This document shows, piece by piece, positions 45,088 to 55,582 of a DNA stretch of 64,000 nt. How positions within the stretch are numbered: the first letter of the stretch is position 1; every line of letters starts with the position of its first letter. The position numbers and the translations under genes were made by a program. Source of the DNA: CADEFX01 sp050260355. Its GTDB lineage: Bacteria; Pseudomonadota; Alphaproteobacteria; Rhizobiales; Hyphomicrobiaceae. Location: NCBI GenBank assembly GCA_050260355.1, contig JBLNBZ010000128.1, positions 9,864 to 73,863 on the forward strand. The letters run 5' to 3'. The notes beneath the pieces are model-generated. The model was not told the DNA's origin. It made no database searches and saw only the letters and a program-made list of their open reading frames with translations.

Positions 45088-46331
45088 TATTGCGAGCCAC
45101 AGTCCTGCCGAGACCGAGCGCTGCGCGCATCAAGGATGCGGTGCATCGCAACCGCGCGCTCAGCGCGGAAGGATTGCAGGAGCGGTTGTTCACGCTCGCA
45201 TTCTCCAAGCTCGTCTATCCGCAGATCTGGGAAGATCCGGTGGTCGACATGGCGGCGCTGGAGATCGGGCGGGAGACGCGGCTCGTCACCATCGCCTCGG
45301 GCGGTTGCAACGTGCTGAGCTACCTCACGGCCGATCCGCAACGCATCTTCGCCGTCGATATCAATGCTGCGCATATTGCGCTCAACCACCTCAAGCTGTG
45401 TGCCGCGCGCAGGCTGCCCAATCACGCGGCTTTTCTGCGCTTTTTCGGCCAGGCAAACGACCGGCGCAATGTGGCGGCGTTCGACAAGCACCTGCGCGCA
45501 CACCTGCACGAGGCCACGCTGCGCTATTGGAGTGCCCGGGATTGGCTGGGCCGGCGGCGCATTGCGCGGTTCAAGCGCGGTTTCTACCGCTACGGATTGC
45601 TCGGGCGCTTCATCGGCTTTGCGCATCTCATCGCTCGCCTGCACGGCCGTAACCCCCGCGGCATGCTGCGCGCCGGCACGCTGGCGGAGCAGCGCCGGAT
45701 CTTCGCGCGCGAGCTGGCTCCGCTCTTCGAGCGCGGCCTCGTGCGCGCGATCCTCGATCATCGCGCGTCACTCTATGGTCTCGGCATCCCGCCGGCGCAG
45801 TACGATACGCTGAAGGCCGATCACGCCACGATGTCGGAGGTGGTCAGGAGCCGGCTGGAGCGGCTGGCCTGCGGCTTCCCGATCCAGGACAATTATTTCG
45901 CCTGGCAGGCCTTCAACCGCGGCTATGCCGAGCGCGATTTGGGCCCGCTGCCGCTGTATCTGCAGGCCACTCATTTCGAGGCGATCCGCGCGCGGGTCGA
46001 TCGCGTGGAGGTGCGCGAGGCCTCGTTCACCGAGTTCTTGCGCGGCCAGCCGGCGGGGAGCCTCGACCGCTACGTTCTGCTCGATGCGCAGGACTGGATG
46101 TCGGACGCCGCCCTTGCCGAGCTGTGGCGCGAGATCACGCGCACGGCTCGCCCAGGCGCACGCGTGATCTTCCGCACGGCCGCGGCCGAGATCCTCCTGC
46201 CGGGACGCATTCCGGACGCGCTGCTGGCGCGCTGGCGCTATGAGGAGCAGCGCTCGCGCGAGCTCGGCGCGATGGACCGCTCCGCGATCTACGGCGGCTT
46301 CCACCTCTACGTGCTGAGGGGCGGGGCATGA
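45084..46331 (+). CDS. btaA: BtaA, S-adenosylmethionine:diacylglycerol 3-amino-3-carboxypropyltransferase
   Basis: The 415-residue DUF3419-family protein transfers the aminocarboxypropyl group of S-adenosylmethionine to diacylglycerol, giving the homoserine lipid precursor of DGTS. It shows FSKLVYPQIWEDP, the SAM-binding VTIASGGCNVLSYL followed by the acidic IFAVDINAAH, and the C-terminal RYVLLDAQDWM and GARVIFRTAAAE. The diacylglycerol would come from PlcP. Its start overlaps the plcP stop, and its stop overlaps the btaB start, so the three are translationally coupled. Confidence 0.92.
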   Translation: MILRATVLPRPSAARIKDAVHRNRALSAEGLQERLFTLAFSKLVYPQIWEDPVVDMAALEIGRETRLVTIASGGCNVLSYLTADPQRIFAVDINAAHIALNHLKLCAARRLPNHAAFLRFFGQANDRRNVAAFDKHLRAHLHEATLRYWSARDWLGRRRIARFKRGFYRYGLLGRFIGFAHLIARLHGRNPRGMLRAGTLAEQRRIFARELAPLFERGLVRAILDHRASLYGLGIPPAQYDTLKADHATMSEVVRSRLERLACGFPIQDNYFAWQAFNRGYAERDLGPLPLYLQATHFEAIRARVDRVEVREASFTEFLRGQPAGSLDRYVLLDAQDWMSDAALAELWREITRTARPGARVIFRTAAAEILLPGRIPDALLARWRYEEQRSRELGAMDRSAIYGGFHLYVLRGGA

Positions 46332-46981
46332 CGACTGCGGGCTCCGCTGCCGACAGCATGGACCGCATCTATCGCTACCAGCGCTACATCTACGACGTGA
46401 CGCGGCGGCACTATCTGCTCGGGCGCGACACGCTGATCGACGGGCTGGTGCCGCCCGATCGCGGCAGTGTGCTGGAGATCGGCTGCGGCACGGCGCGCAA
46501 TCTGATCCGCGCGGCGGAGCGCTACCGCGATGCGAGCTTCTACGGCATCGACGTCTCCGCGGCGATGCTGGAGACGGCCGCGCGCCGCGTGTCGGCTGCC
46601 GGGCTCGCGGCGCGGGTCCGGCTCGCCCAAGGCGATGCGACCTCGTTCAGCCCCGGCGCCATTTTCAACCGCGAGCAGCTCGATCGCGTGTTCATCTCGT
46701 ACGCGCTGTCGATGATCCCGGACTGGCGCGGCGTCCTCGACCGCGCCGCGCCGATGCTGGCGCCTGGAGGCTCGCTGCACATCGTCGACTTCGGGCGATG
46801 CGAAGGCTTGCCGCGTGCGGCCCGTGCGGGTCTTTATGCCTGGCTTGCCGAGTTTGCCGTGACGCCGCGTGAGAATCTGGAGGCCGCGTTGGCGCAGACT
46901 GGGGCGCGGCATGGTCTCGAGATGTTTTTCGCCCCTCTGTACCGCGGCTATGCGGCTTATGCCGTCCTGACCCGGCGCTGA
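46328..46981 (+). CDS. btaB: BtaB, betaine lipid N-methyltransferase
   Basis: The 217-residue class I methyltransferase adds three methyl groups to the BtaA product to yield diacylglyceryl-trimethylhomoserine. Motif I is VLEIGCGTARN (48-58, G52 and G54), followed by the acidic YGIDVS and the LAQGDATSF segment. The N terminus (YRYQRYIYDVTRRHYLLGRD) is typical of BtaB. ATGA overlap with btaA. A bidirectional terminator follows before groL. Confidence 0.92.
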   Translation: MTTAGSAADSMDRIYRYQRYIYDVTRRHYLLGRDTLIDGLVPPDRGSVLEIGCGTARNLIRAAERYRDASFYGIDVSAAMLETAARRVSAAGLAARVRLAQGDATSFSPGAIFNREQLDRVFISYALSMIPDWRGVLDRAAPMLAPGGSLHIVDFGRCEGLPRAARAGLYAWLAEFAVTPRENLEAALAQTGARHGLEMFFAPLYRGYAAYAVLTRR

Positions 46982-47021
46982 CGTCACTGGGAAGACACCG
47001 GCCCCGCGTACTGGCCAAGCA

Positions 47022-47053
47022 AAAGGCCGCCCCGGTTGCCCCAGGCGGCCTTT
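47022..47053. terminator. Bidirectional terminator between btaB and groL
   Basis: AAAGGCCGCC (47022-47031) and GGCGGCCTTT (47044-47053) form a perfect ten-base stem with a 12-base loop. On the minus strand it is followed by TTTTGC, so it ends groESL; on the plus strand the stem ends in TTT and can end the plcP-btaAB transcript. Confidence 0.85.
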
Positions 47054-47092
47054 GGTCCGAAACGTAGCGGTTTCGCGTCCGGTGCTTGGACC

Positions 47093-48736
<1,644 letters not shown>

Positions 48737-48901
48737 TGTGGGTCTGCTCCGTGGATGAAGAGGGGGTGGGGGGTGAGGTGGTCAGATCGTGAGGTGGTGG
48801 GGTTGGGGGCGGGGAGACCCGTGAGTGGCGAACAGACGGGCCGGGAGTGGATCGCCACTCACCATCTCACCCATTTCACCACTCACCGGGTGCAAGGCCC
48901 C
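48737..48901 (-). repeat. groS-groL intercistronic hairpin and GTGAG-type repeats
   Basis: GTGAGTGGCGA (48821-48831) and TCGCCACTCAC (48852-48862) form a perfect 11-base stem with a 20-base loop. Several further copies of GTGAG(G/A)TGG-like words in both orientations occur between 48770 and 48895, giving alternative pairings. In Agrobacterium the groESL mRNA is cleaved at an intercistronic hairpin to leave more groEL message; the same may hold here. Confidence 0.65.
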
Positions 48902-49192
48902 TCAGCGCTCCAGCACCCCCATGATGTCGCTCTCCTTCATGATCAACAGCTCCTCGCCGTCGATCTTGACCTCGGTGCCCGACCACTTGCCGAACAGCAC
49001 CTTGTCGCCCTTCTTGAGGTCGATGGGGACGAGCTTGCCGGAGTCGTCGCGCGCGCCCGGGCCGACGGCGATCACCTCGCCCTGCTGCGGCTTCTCTGCG
49101 GCGGTATCGGGAATGATGATGCCGCCGGCGCTCTTGGTTTCCTGCTCGGTCCGGCGCACGACCACGCGGTCATGGAGAGGGCGGAATTTCAT
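48902..49192 (-). CDS. groS: Co-chaperonin GroES
   Basis: The 96-residue Hsp10 caps the GroEL ring. It shows KFRPLHDRVVVRR, the mobile-loop region EQETKSAGGIIIPDTA, and the C-terminal GEELLIMKESDIMGVLE. Full length and first gene of the groS-groL operon. Its start lies about 50 bases downstream of the CIRCE operator. Confidence 0.98.
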   Translation of the reverse strand: MKFRPLHDRVVVRRTEQETKSAGGIIIPDTAAEKPQQGEVIAVGPGARDDSGKLVPIDLKKGDKVLFGKWSGTEVKIDGEELLIMKESDIMGVLER

Positions 49193-49243
49193 GGTGATCT
49201 TCGTCTCCGATCAACAGCTTGTCTGGATGAGGGTCCGGTCGTG

Positions 49244-49270
49244 TTAGCACTCATATCCGAGGAGTGCTAG
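49244..49270 (-). promoter_or_regulatory. CIRCE operator (HrcA-binding site)
   Basis: TTAGCACTC-N9-GAGTGCTAG matches the CIRCE consensus TTAGCACTC-N9-GAGTGCTAA with one mismatch at the last base. It lies between the predicted promoter and groS and should bind the repressor HrcA, giving heat-inducible groESL expression. Confidence 0.95.
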
Positions 49271-49280
49271 ACGCGGCGGT

Positions 49281-49310
49281 TTCATACGGGAAGGCCGGGG
49301 GGAGTGTCAA
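49281..49310 (-). promoter_or_regulatory. groESL promoter
   Basis: On the minus strand TTGACA (49310-49305) and TATGAA (49286-49281) are spaced by 18 bases. This places the transcription start close to the CIRCE operator, as usual for groESL. Preceded by C to give CTTGACA, it may also be read by heat-shock sigma factor 32. Confidence 0.65.
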
Positions 49311-49625
49311 GCAGTGGCATTGACCCGCCGGGCAAAATACGGCCGCGTTTCGATGATGTTGGCTGGCGATCCGTCTGTATGCGGGCGGGCGGCCCGAAGA
49401 TCGCCCCGAGCTTCATCCGCCGGCGCCATGGTGATGCAACCTGAACCGGCCCGGCCGAGCCTGCCGTCCTGTCCTCTCCCATCCACGGCCGGAGGCTCCT
49501 GCGGCGGCAAAATGCCCGTGGCGAGGAACGCAAGCCGGCGTGAGCCCATTTGCGCGTTGCACGGCGTAAACAACGCAGGTTAAGAGCACGTGGGTTTGGC
49601 CGCCGGCTCGAGCCACTATGGGGTC
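49311..49625. other. Divergent gap between groS and the sulfotransferase gene
   Basis: No gene recognised. GCGTTG and CAACGC flank 11 bases near 49554-49576. The sulfotransferase promoter should be here but no clear hexamers are visible. A GTG at 49590 is an alternative start for that gene. Confidence 0.35.
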
Positions 49626-50492
49626 ATGCGCAGCATCGTCATCAACGACTTCTTCGTTTGCATTGGCGCGCAGAAGGCCGGCACCACCTGGCTTGCGCGC
49701 ATGCTGCAGACGCACCCTGATCTGTTCCTGACTCCGGTCAAGGAGATCCACTACTTCGACCACATTCGCGGCATCACGGAGCATCTCTCTAACCGCAAGC
49801 GCCGCTCGCGCTACCGCAAGTATCATCAGCGCATGTGGACCCAGTGGGCCCAGTTCGGCGAGTACTGGCGTCAGTGGGCCTGGTATCGGGACTACATGAA
49901 GAACCCGGTCAACGACGAGTGGTACGCGAGCCTGTTCCGGCATCGCGGCGCCAAGCGTTTTGCGGGCGAGGTCACTCCCGAATACGCGATCATCGGCAAA
50001 GAAGGGTTGGGGCACCTGAAGACGCTGGCGCCGGACGCGCGCGTTCTCTTCATCATGCGCAATCCCGTGACGCGCGCCTGGAGCCAGGTTCTGCATCAAT
50101 GCCGGGCGCGCGGGCTCGACGCGACGCGGCAGTCGGTCGATGCGATCGCCGCGATGCTGGCAGAGCCGCGCGCGCGGGAGCTCGGCGACTACGCCGCCAC
50201 GCTCGCGGACATGGCTGCTGTTTTCCGCTCCGATCAGATGCTGTTGATGTTTTATGAGGACATGCACAAGGATCGTCTGGCGGCGCTCGAGCAGGTCTGC
50301 CGCTTCATCGGCTGCGGCTACGATCCCTCGTACTTCAAGGAGGTTGGCCGCCGCTTCAATCGCAGCCAGGATGCGGCGCTGCCGGATCCGGTACGGGCGG
50401 TCTTGCGTGATCTCTATCGCGAGCAGGCCGAAGCCGTGCGCCAGCGCATGGGCCGCATTCCAGAGGCGTGGGCACGGGAATTCACGGCGTGA
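49626..50492 (+). CDS. PAPS-dependent sulfotransferase domain protein
   Basis: The 288-residue protein should move a sulfate group from 3'-phosphoadenylylsulfate to a sugar or other hydroxyl. The 5'-phosphosulfate loop is IGAQKAGTTWL (13-23), and the 3'-phosphate motif is R145-NPVTRAWS. It resembles heparan N-deacetylase/sulfotransferase-like bacterial enzymes that modify exopolysaccharide, LPS or Nod-factor-like glycans. The ATG at 49626 puts the loop at the usual distance; a GTG 12 codons upstream is possible. The adjacent acyltransferase suggests a shared surface-glycan target. Confidence 0.88.
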   Translation: MRSIVINDFFVCIGAQKAGTTWLARMLQTHPDLFLTPVKEIHYFDHIRGITEHLSNRKRRSRYRKYHQRMWTQWAQFGEYWRQWAWYRDYMKNPVNDEWYASLFRHRGAKRFAGEVTPEYAIIGKEGLGHLKTLAPDARVLFIMRNPVTRAWSQVLHQCRARGLDATRQSVDAIAAMLAEPRARELGDYAATLADMAAVFRSDQMLLMFYEDMHKDRLAALEQVCRFIGCGYDPSYFKEVGRRFNRSQDAALPDPVRAVLRDLYREQAEAVRQRMGRIPEAWAREFTA

Positions 50493-50538
50493 GCCGCCAG
50501 TAGCGCGAGACGTGGTGCATCTGTCGCCCGCGCAGACG

Positions 50539-51681
50539 TCAGCCCGGTGGCTGCCGCAAATGCCCAGCGAGGAAGCGGCGGACGAACGCAATGAACGGAC
50601 GCTCGATGTACGTATATCCGAAGCGCGCCACCAGATACACGGGCGCCGAGGACAGACCGAAAAGGATGACAAGTCGAACGTTGGCAGGCTGATGCAGATA
50701 CCACTGCCGGCCCGCCAGCGCTGCGGCGATGGGCAAGGCGATCGGGATGTGAAAGAGGTATATTCCGTACGAGATCTCGCCGAGGTGATGGCCAGGACGA
50801 CCACCCAGGATGTTGCGCGCCACACGGGCCGGCATCCCGACGCCGAAACGATCCCAGGCATCCTCCCCGAGAAGCAGCACGAGCAACCCTGTCGCCGTCA
50901 TGCCGAACAGCACGTCCTGCCTGTAGAAGCTCAGAAACACTGCCGCTGCTGCGAGCAGAGAAAATTCGGGCGAGTCGCGCTTGTAATGCGCCTCCGCCAG
51001 CAACATGCCGACGAGAAAGCAATTGATCTTCAGCGGGAGCAATGTCGGCTGGGGAAACAGGCCGAGCAGCTTCGGCTCGGTATACACACCGATGAACTTG
51101 TGGCTTAGCAGGAAGGCGGCGGTGCAAAGGATCACGAGCGCGCCGTAGCCGAACCTCCGCATGAACAGCATGAGAAACGGGAAGAGCACGTAGAACTGCG
51201 CCTCCAAGCCGAGGCTCCAGTCCGGGATGTGCTGCGAGCTTGCCCCGTAGGCTGGAAAAAATCCGAACAGGAAGGAGAAGTGCAGCAAGGCGGACGCAAA
51301 GGGGTGCCTCTGGTCCGTGACGCCATCGGGAGCCACGTCGACGCCCTGAGGCGGAAAAGCATCCCTCGTATTCAGCCTGAAGTCGGAGAGCTCTCCGCCC
51401 AATATCCCGACCACAGCGAAAGCGACGTAGTAGAGCGGGGCGATGCGGAAGAAGCGCCGGAGATAGAAGCGGGCCCATGTTGTGTGCGATGTCCAGGGTT
51501 CTTCCAGCGCACGCTCCCTGTAGTGGGCGCACATCAGGAAGCCCGATATGAGCATGAAAACATCGACGGCAATGGCGCCGGAGGGAATGAGACCGGTCGT
51601 ACTACCGCTCATCGATTTGAGGTGATGCGCGAACACCCAGATCGCCATCAATCCCCGTAAGCCGTCTAGTGGCTTGTACAT
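50539..51681 (-). CDS. Acyltransferase family 3 (OafA/YrhL-like) membrane protein
   Basis: The 380-residue inner-membrane protein has about ten helices. It begins MYKPLDGLRGLMAIWVFAHH, with the family's RGLMA motif and catalytic-type His in FAHH. VFMLISGFLM, FYLRRFFRIAPLYY and HIPDWSLGLEAQFYVLFP are the other conserved pieces. Such proteins O-acylate (often O-acetylate) cell-surface polysaccharides. The ATG at 51681 has GAGGA about ten bases before it; the open frame upstream does not fit the family. It converges with the sulfotransferase gene. Confidence 0.9.
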   Translation of the reverse strand: MYKPLDGLRGLMAIWVFAHHLKSMSGSTTGLIPSGAIAVDVFMLISGFLMCAHYRERALEEPWTSHTTWARFYLRRFFRIAPLYYVAFAVVGILGGELSDFRLNTRDAFPPQGVDVAPDGVTDQRHPFASALLHFSFLFGFFPAYGASSQHIPDWSLGLEAQFYVLFPFLMLFMRRFGYGALVILCTAAFLLSHKFIGVYTEPKLLGLFPQPTLLPLKINCFLVGMLLAEAHYKRDSPEFSLLAAAAVFLSFYRQDVLFGMTATGLLVLLLGEDAWDRFGVGMPARVARNILGGRPGHHLGEISYGIYLFHIPIALPIAAALAGRQWYLHQPANVRLVILFGLSSAPVYLVARFGYTYIERPFIAFVRRFLAGHLRQPPG

Positions 51682-51918
51682 GCTGCGGGTCCTCAGACCA
51701 CCACAGCATACTTCCCGCGTCCCGTGCCGGTGAGGTGCCTTTTTCCTCGGTTCTGCGGCACATCCCTCAGCCGGAATTGCCCAGCCCATACGGCTTCGAG
51801 GAGGGGGCTCATCCCAAAGGCATTGGCCAGGGCTATCCTTTGGTGGGTGGCAAGCCTTTGGCGGACCTCAAATTTGCAGGGGTGCGCGGGTTCGCAGCCT
51901 GGGGCTCGGCCGGCGCGG

Positions 51919-52422
51919 CTAGAGCGTCTTGTCCGCGGTGCGAGGCGGCGCCGAGGCTGCCGGATCGACGGCGATCAGAAAGCGCACGAGCTCGCCGCGA
52001 GAGGCGCTCTCCACGCGGCTCGTGACCAACTGAAAGCGGACGCCAGGCACGCCTATGGTGGTCCCGTCGATTTCCTCCAGCTCGACCACGGAAAGCCGGT
52101 CGGGCTTGCCGTCGCGGGAGGCGATGGTGATGCGATCGCCCACCGCGAGGGGGCGGCGAAATGCCGAGCCATGCCCGGGCTTGCCCGTCCAGATGGCCTT
52201 GACCGGCCCATGCTCGCGAGCGTCAGCCAGCGCGGGCGTGAGGCTCAGCGTCCGCGGGGCGGCATCCGCTTCAGCCAGCGCCACTCCGTAGCTGCGGGAC
52301 AGCAGCAGCTCGGCGTCGGAGAGCGTGCCGGACCAGAGCAACACGGCGGCGACGGCGCCCGCGCCCGCAGCAAGTGTGCCCCAGCGGAACATCGCTCGTC
52401 GGACCGAGGTCTGATGGCTCAT
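51919..52422 (-). CDS. Membrane-anchored protein of unknown function
   Basis: The 167-residue protein has a short basic start, one hydrophobic helix (WGTLAAGAGAVAAVLLW, about 14-30) and a periplasmic beta-rich domain. The segment RPLAVGDRITIASRDGKPDRLSVVELEEIDG recalls beta-barrel folds such as OB or sortase-like domains, but no catalytic Cys or other clear motif is present. The ATG at 52422 has GGAG eight bases upstream. It lies on the same strand as the acyltransferase, 237 bases upstream of that gene. No family recognised. Confidence 0.65.
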   Translation of the reverse strand: MSHQTSVRRAMFRWGTLAAGAGAVAAVLLWSGTLSDAELLLSRSYGVALAEADAAPRTLSLTPALADAREHGPVKAIWTGKPGHGSAFRRPLAVGDRITIASRDGKPDRLSVVELEEIDGTTIGVPGVRFQLVTSRVESASRGELVRFLIAVDPAASAPPRTADKTL

Positions 52423-52504
52423 GCGCGCACTCCGTCGTGGACGGTAGATATATAGATGCGGTTTGAAGGATGTGGAGGAGGAATGCAAGGTCCCTGGAGC
52501 GGGA

Positions 52505-52876
52505 TCATCGCTTCCCCCTCCACCGTCGCCGCGGGGAGGCATAGACGCGGCGCACGTGACTCCAAAAACTTACGTTAAACGCCAACAGCATAGACAACGC
52601 CAAGGTAAGTCCCGTCAGGGGCGCGCAGCCGCCCGGGCCGTCCGGGAGGCCGCAATGAATGGGAGCGAGAGCCGTCGACGGCCCATTGTCGAAATCCTCG
52701 ATGAGCACGGCGGTTCCAGAGATGTTCGCAAATGCCGCGGCAACGGCAAGTTGCGGTGAGTCCTCGCGCCTTGCGGCGTTGTCGGCGACCGTCCCGATAA
52801 CGAGAGCGAGCATGACCAGGCCGCCAAGGGCGCCGACGGCCCGACGCACATATCCATAAGCAGACTCCGCCCGCAT
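52505..52876 (-). CDS. Small two-helix membrane protein of unknown function
   Basis: The 123-residue protein has two predicted membrane helices, LGGLVMLALVIGTVA (about 17-31) and LTLALSMLLAFNVSFW (about 93-108). A 60-residue periplasmic loop has two Cys residues (HCGLPDG and GGCAPL) that may form a disulfide. A basic tail ends the protein. Base composition agrees with coding. An earlier ATG at 52966 would add a polar leader. It sits just upstream of the other unknown membrane-anchored gene and may pair with it. Confidence 0.5.
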   Translation of the reverse strand: MRAESAYGYVRRAVGALGGLVMLALVIGTVADNAARREDSPQLAVAAAFANISGTAVLIEDFDNGPSTALAPIHCGLPDGPGGCAPLTGLTLALSMLLAFNVSFWSHVRRVYASPRRRWRGKR

Positions 52877-53183
52877 GCCGGTCCCCGCTTTGCTGCTCCC
52901 CGCACGGGAGCGACCGTGTCGATCCGCAAAGCAGTGCACAGCAGTTGGGCCGGTGTTCGGCGGCAATGTGGCGATCGCCGAAAATCCTGTGTCCGGACCG
53001 GAAAAGGAGCCGTTTTCTGGCCTCCGAGGGCCTCATGGCGAGCTGCTTTGAGGCGGCATAGAGGGTATGCGGCATAATTACCCCTCGTCCTTGACGCACT
53101 TGCGAGACGGGCTCGCCAGTGGCCATCTCTTGCCCGGTGGTCGAGGCGTCACGCGTCCGACAGGGGAAGGTGGGAGTACAAGC
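52877..53183. other. Divergent gap before the SDR gene
   Basis: No gene recognised. A TTGACG (53092-53097) without a clear -10 is the only promoter-like word noted for the SDR gene. ATTACCCCT and short GC palindromes occur but form no clear operator. Confidence 0.3.
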
Positions 53184-54182
53184 GTGCGTAGCAGCATCGA
53201 GGCCGGCGCAGGTCTGCCGGCCAAGACGCTCGTGATGACAGGTGGCACCAGTGGGATTGGCCGTCGCGTCGTCGAGCGTTTGCTGGCAGAGCGGGCCGAG
53301 TGGCGCATCGTTCTGCTGGCGCGTGAATCGCCCCGTAGCGATGAATTGCGGACGTTGGCAGGGGCGCAGCGCCTCCAGATCGTTGCGGTCGATCTGGCGA
53401 GCCTGGACTCGGTCGACCGGGCCTGTCACGACGTTTTCCAGCGCCTCGGTGCAAGCGCGATCGATGGGCTCGGCCTCAACGCGGGCATGCAGGCCATCGG
53501 CGGCCATGAGGTCTCCGAGGACGGCTACGAGCTTTCGTTTGCGGTCAACCATCTCGCGCACTTCGCCATCGCCGACCGCCTGATCGGGCGTGTCCGGCCG
53601 GGTGGCCGCGTTGTGATCACTGCCAGCGAGGTGCACGACCCGGATGTCTTCTGCCTGGTCGGACAGCGCCGCGCCTACTGGCAGGACCCCGCAGAGCTGG
53701 CCGACGCGCGACGCTCACAGCGCGACATCGAGGCCGGAGTGGAGCGTGGCGAGGCGCGCTATTGCGCCTCCAAGCTGATGAACGTCATGCACGCGCGTCT
53801 GCTGGCCCGCGAGGCGCCGCACGTCGGTGTCGTCTCCTTCAATCCCGGTGTGGTGGCGGGCACCGAGATTGCACGCGACCGCTTCTTGCTGATGCGGCTG
53901 GGCTGGAAGTATCTGATGCCGCTGCTCGAGCCGATCCTGCCGGGAGCCCGCTCGCTCGAGACCTCCGCTGGAGACCTCATTCACCTGCTGACAGAGGCCG
54001 ATCTTGGAGCCATCTCGGGCTCTTATGTCGATGGACGCACGGTGGCGCCGGGCTCGGCCGATTCGCGCGATGGGTCCAAGATCGCGCGCATGGTCGGCGT
54101 CAGCCGGACGCTGATCGCGCAGGCGCGTGAGGCCCGCGCTGACGTCATCCGCGAGCCGCGCGCCTGGGCCGCGAACGGGTAG
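53184..54182 (+). CDS. Short-chain dehydrogenase/reductase
   Basis: The 332-residue Rossmann-fold oxidoreductase uses NAD(P). The nucleotide loop is TGGTSGIG (19-26), followed by LNAGM. The catalytic Ser is in ITASEVH and the YxxxK pair is Y193/K197 in YCASK. Its length and the RRAYWQDPAELADAR insertion resemble protochlorophyllide-reductase/retinol-dehydrogenase-like SDRs. The start is probably the GTG at 53184 with GGGAG seven bases before it; an ATG at 53067 lacks a good site and adds non-homologous residues. Substrate unknown. Confidence 0.85.
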   Translation: MRSSIEAGAGLPAKTLVMTGGTSGIGRRVVERLLAERAEWRIVLLARESPRSDELRTLAGAQRLQIVAVDLASLDSVDRACHDVFQRLGASAIDGLGLNAGMQAIGGHEVSEDGYELSFAVNHLAHFAIADRLIGRVRPGGRVVITASEVHDPDVFCLVGQRRAYWQDPAELADARRSQRDIEAGVERGEARYCASKLMNVMHARLLAREAPHVGVVSFNPGVVAGTEIARDRFLLMRLGWKYLMPLLEPILPGARSLETSAGDLIHLLTEADLGAISGSYVDGRTVAPGSADSRDGSKIARMVGVSRTLIAQAREARADVIREPRAWAANG

Positions 54183-54331
54183 CTGCGCAGAAACCGACGG
54201 TTCCGAGCGAGTTGCGGTTTTCGCGCGGGCCCTGCCCATGCGCGGAACGCAACCTAGGTTGGCCTTGAACTCGCAGGAGCACGAGCGTAGGTTCCGGCCG
54301 CTTCGCGTCAACCCAACCCCCGGGACCTCTC

Positions 54332-55540
54332 ATGGGCTTTTTCGCCGACAGCCTGAACCGGATCCAGCCGTCGCTCACCATCGCGATGGCGACCAAGGCA
54401 CGCGAGCTGCAGGCCAAAGGCCGCGATATCATCAGCCTCGCTGCCGGGGAGCCCGACTTCGATACGCCGCAGAACATCAAGGACGCGGCGATCCGGGCGA
54501 TGCAGGAGGGCAAGACCAAGTATACGGACGTCGACGGCATGCCGGAGCTCAAGGATGCGGTGGCCGGCAAGTTCAAGCGCGAGAACGGGCTCGAGTACAA
54601 GCGCAGCCAGATCTCGGTCGGGACCGGCGGCAAGCAGGTGCTGTTCAACGCGCTGCTTGCTACGCTCAACCCGGGCGACGAGGTCGTCATCCCGGCGCCA
54701 TGCTGGGTTTCCTACATCGACATCGTGCGCTTCGGCGGCGGCACGCCCGTGTTCGCCGATTGCCGGCTCGAGGATGACTACAAGCTGAAGCCGGAGACGT
54801 TGGACAAGGCCATTACGCCGAAGACCAAGTGGCTCGTATTCAATCAGCCGTCCAATCCGACCGGCGCCGCCTATACGAAGGATGAGCTCAAGGCGCTGAC
54901 CGACGTGCTCATGCGGCCGAAGAATCGCCACGTGTGGGTGATGACGGACGACATGTACGAGCACCTGCTCTACGACGACGCCAAGTTCTTCACACCGGCT
55001 CAGGTCGAGCCCGGTCTGTACGAGCGCACGCTGACCGTCAACGGGTTCTCGAAGGCCTATTGCATGACCGGCTGGCGGCTCGGCTACGCGGGCGGGCCCG
55101 AGCCGCTGATCAAGGCGATGTGCAAGCTGCAGAGCCAGACGACGGCCAACCCGTCGTCGATCTCGCAGTGGGCGGGCGTGGAGGCGCTGACGGGGCCGCA
55201 GGACTTCATCGAGCGCAACAACCGCGTGTTCAAGGAGCGCCGCGACCTGGTCGTGTCCATGCTGAACCAGGCGAAGGGCATCAAGTGTCCCAAGCCGCAG
55301 GGTGCGTTCTATGTTTACCCCTCATGCGCCGAAGCCATCGGCCGGACCACGGCCAAGGGCGCACAGATCAAGACGGACGAGGACTTCGTCAGTGCGCTCC
55401 TGGACGAGGAGGGGGTGGCGGTTGTGCATGGGGCGGCGTTCGCCATGTCGCCGTTCTTCCGCATCTCGTACGCGACGTCGACGGATCAGCTCGAGGAGGC
55501 GTGCCGGCGCATCCAGCGGTTCTGCGGTAACCTGCGCTAG
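54332..55540 (+). CDS. Aspartate aminotransferase-like class I/II aminotransferase
   Basis: The 402-residue PLP enzyme transfers the amino group of aspartate (and in this subgroup often prephenate) to 2-oxoglutarate. K241 in NGFSKAYCMTGWRLGYA binds PLP. SLAAGEPDFDTP, the FNQPSNPTGAAY asparagine loop, and the carboxylate-binding Arg in FFRISYA are visible. It belongs to the 1-beta group typical of alphaproteobacteria. It starts about 150 bases after the SDR gene. A role in aspartate and aromatic amino-acid synthesis is expected. Confidence 0.92.
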   Translation: MGFFADSLNRIQPSLTIAMATKARELQAKGRDIISLAAGEPDFDTPQNIKDAAIRAMQEGKTKYTDVDGMPELKDAVAGKFKRENGLEYKRSQISVGTGGKQVLFNALLATLNPGDEVVIPAPCWVSYIDIVRFGGGTPVFADCRLEDDYKLKPETLDKAITPKTKWLVFNQPSNPTGAAYTKDELKALTDVLMRPKNRHVWVMTDDMYEHLLYDDAKFFTPAQVEPGLYERTLTVNGFSKAYCMTGWRLGYAGGPEPLIKAMCKLQSQTTANPSSISQWAGVEALTGPQDFIERNNRVFKERRDLVVSMLNQAKGIKCPKPQGAFYVYPSCAEAIGRTTAKGAQIKTDEDFVSALLDEEGVAVVHGAAFAMSPFFRISYATSTDQLEEACRRIQRFCGNLR

Positions 55541-55582
55541 GACGACCGCGCGCGCCGCCGGGATCCGGCCTGGCCAATCTCG

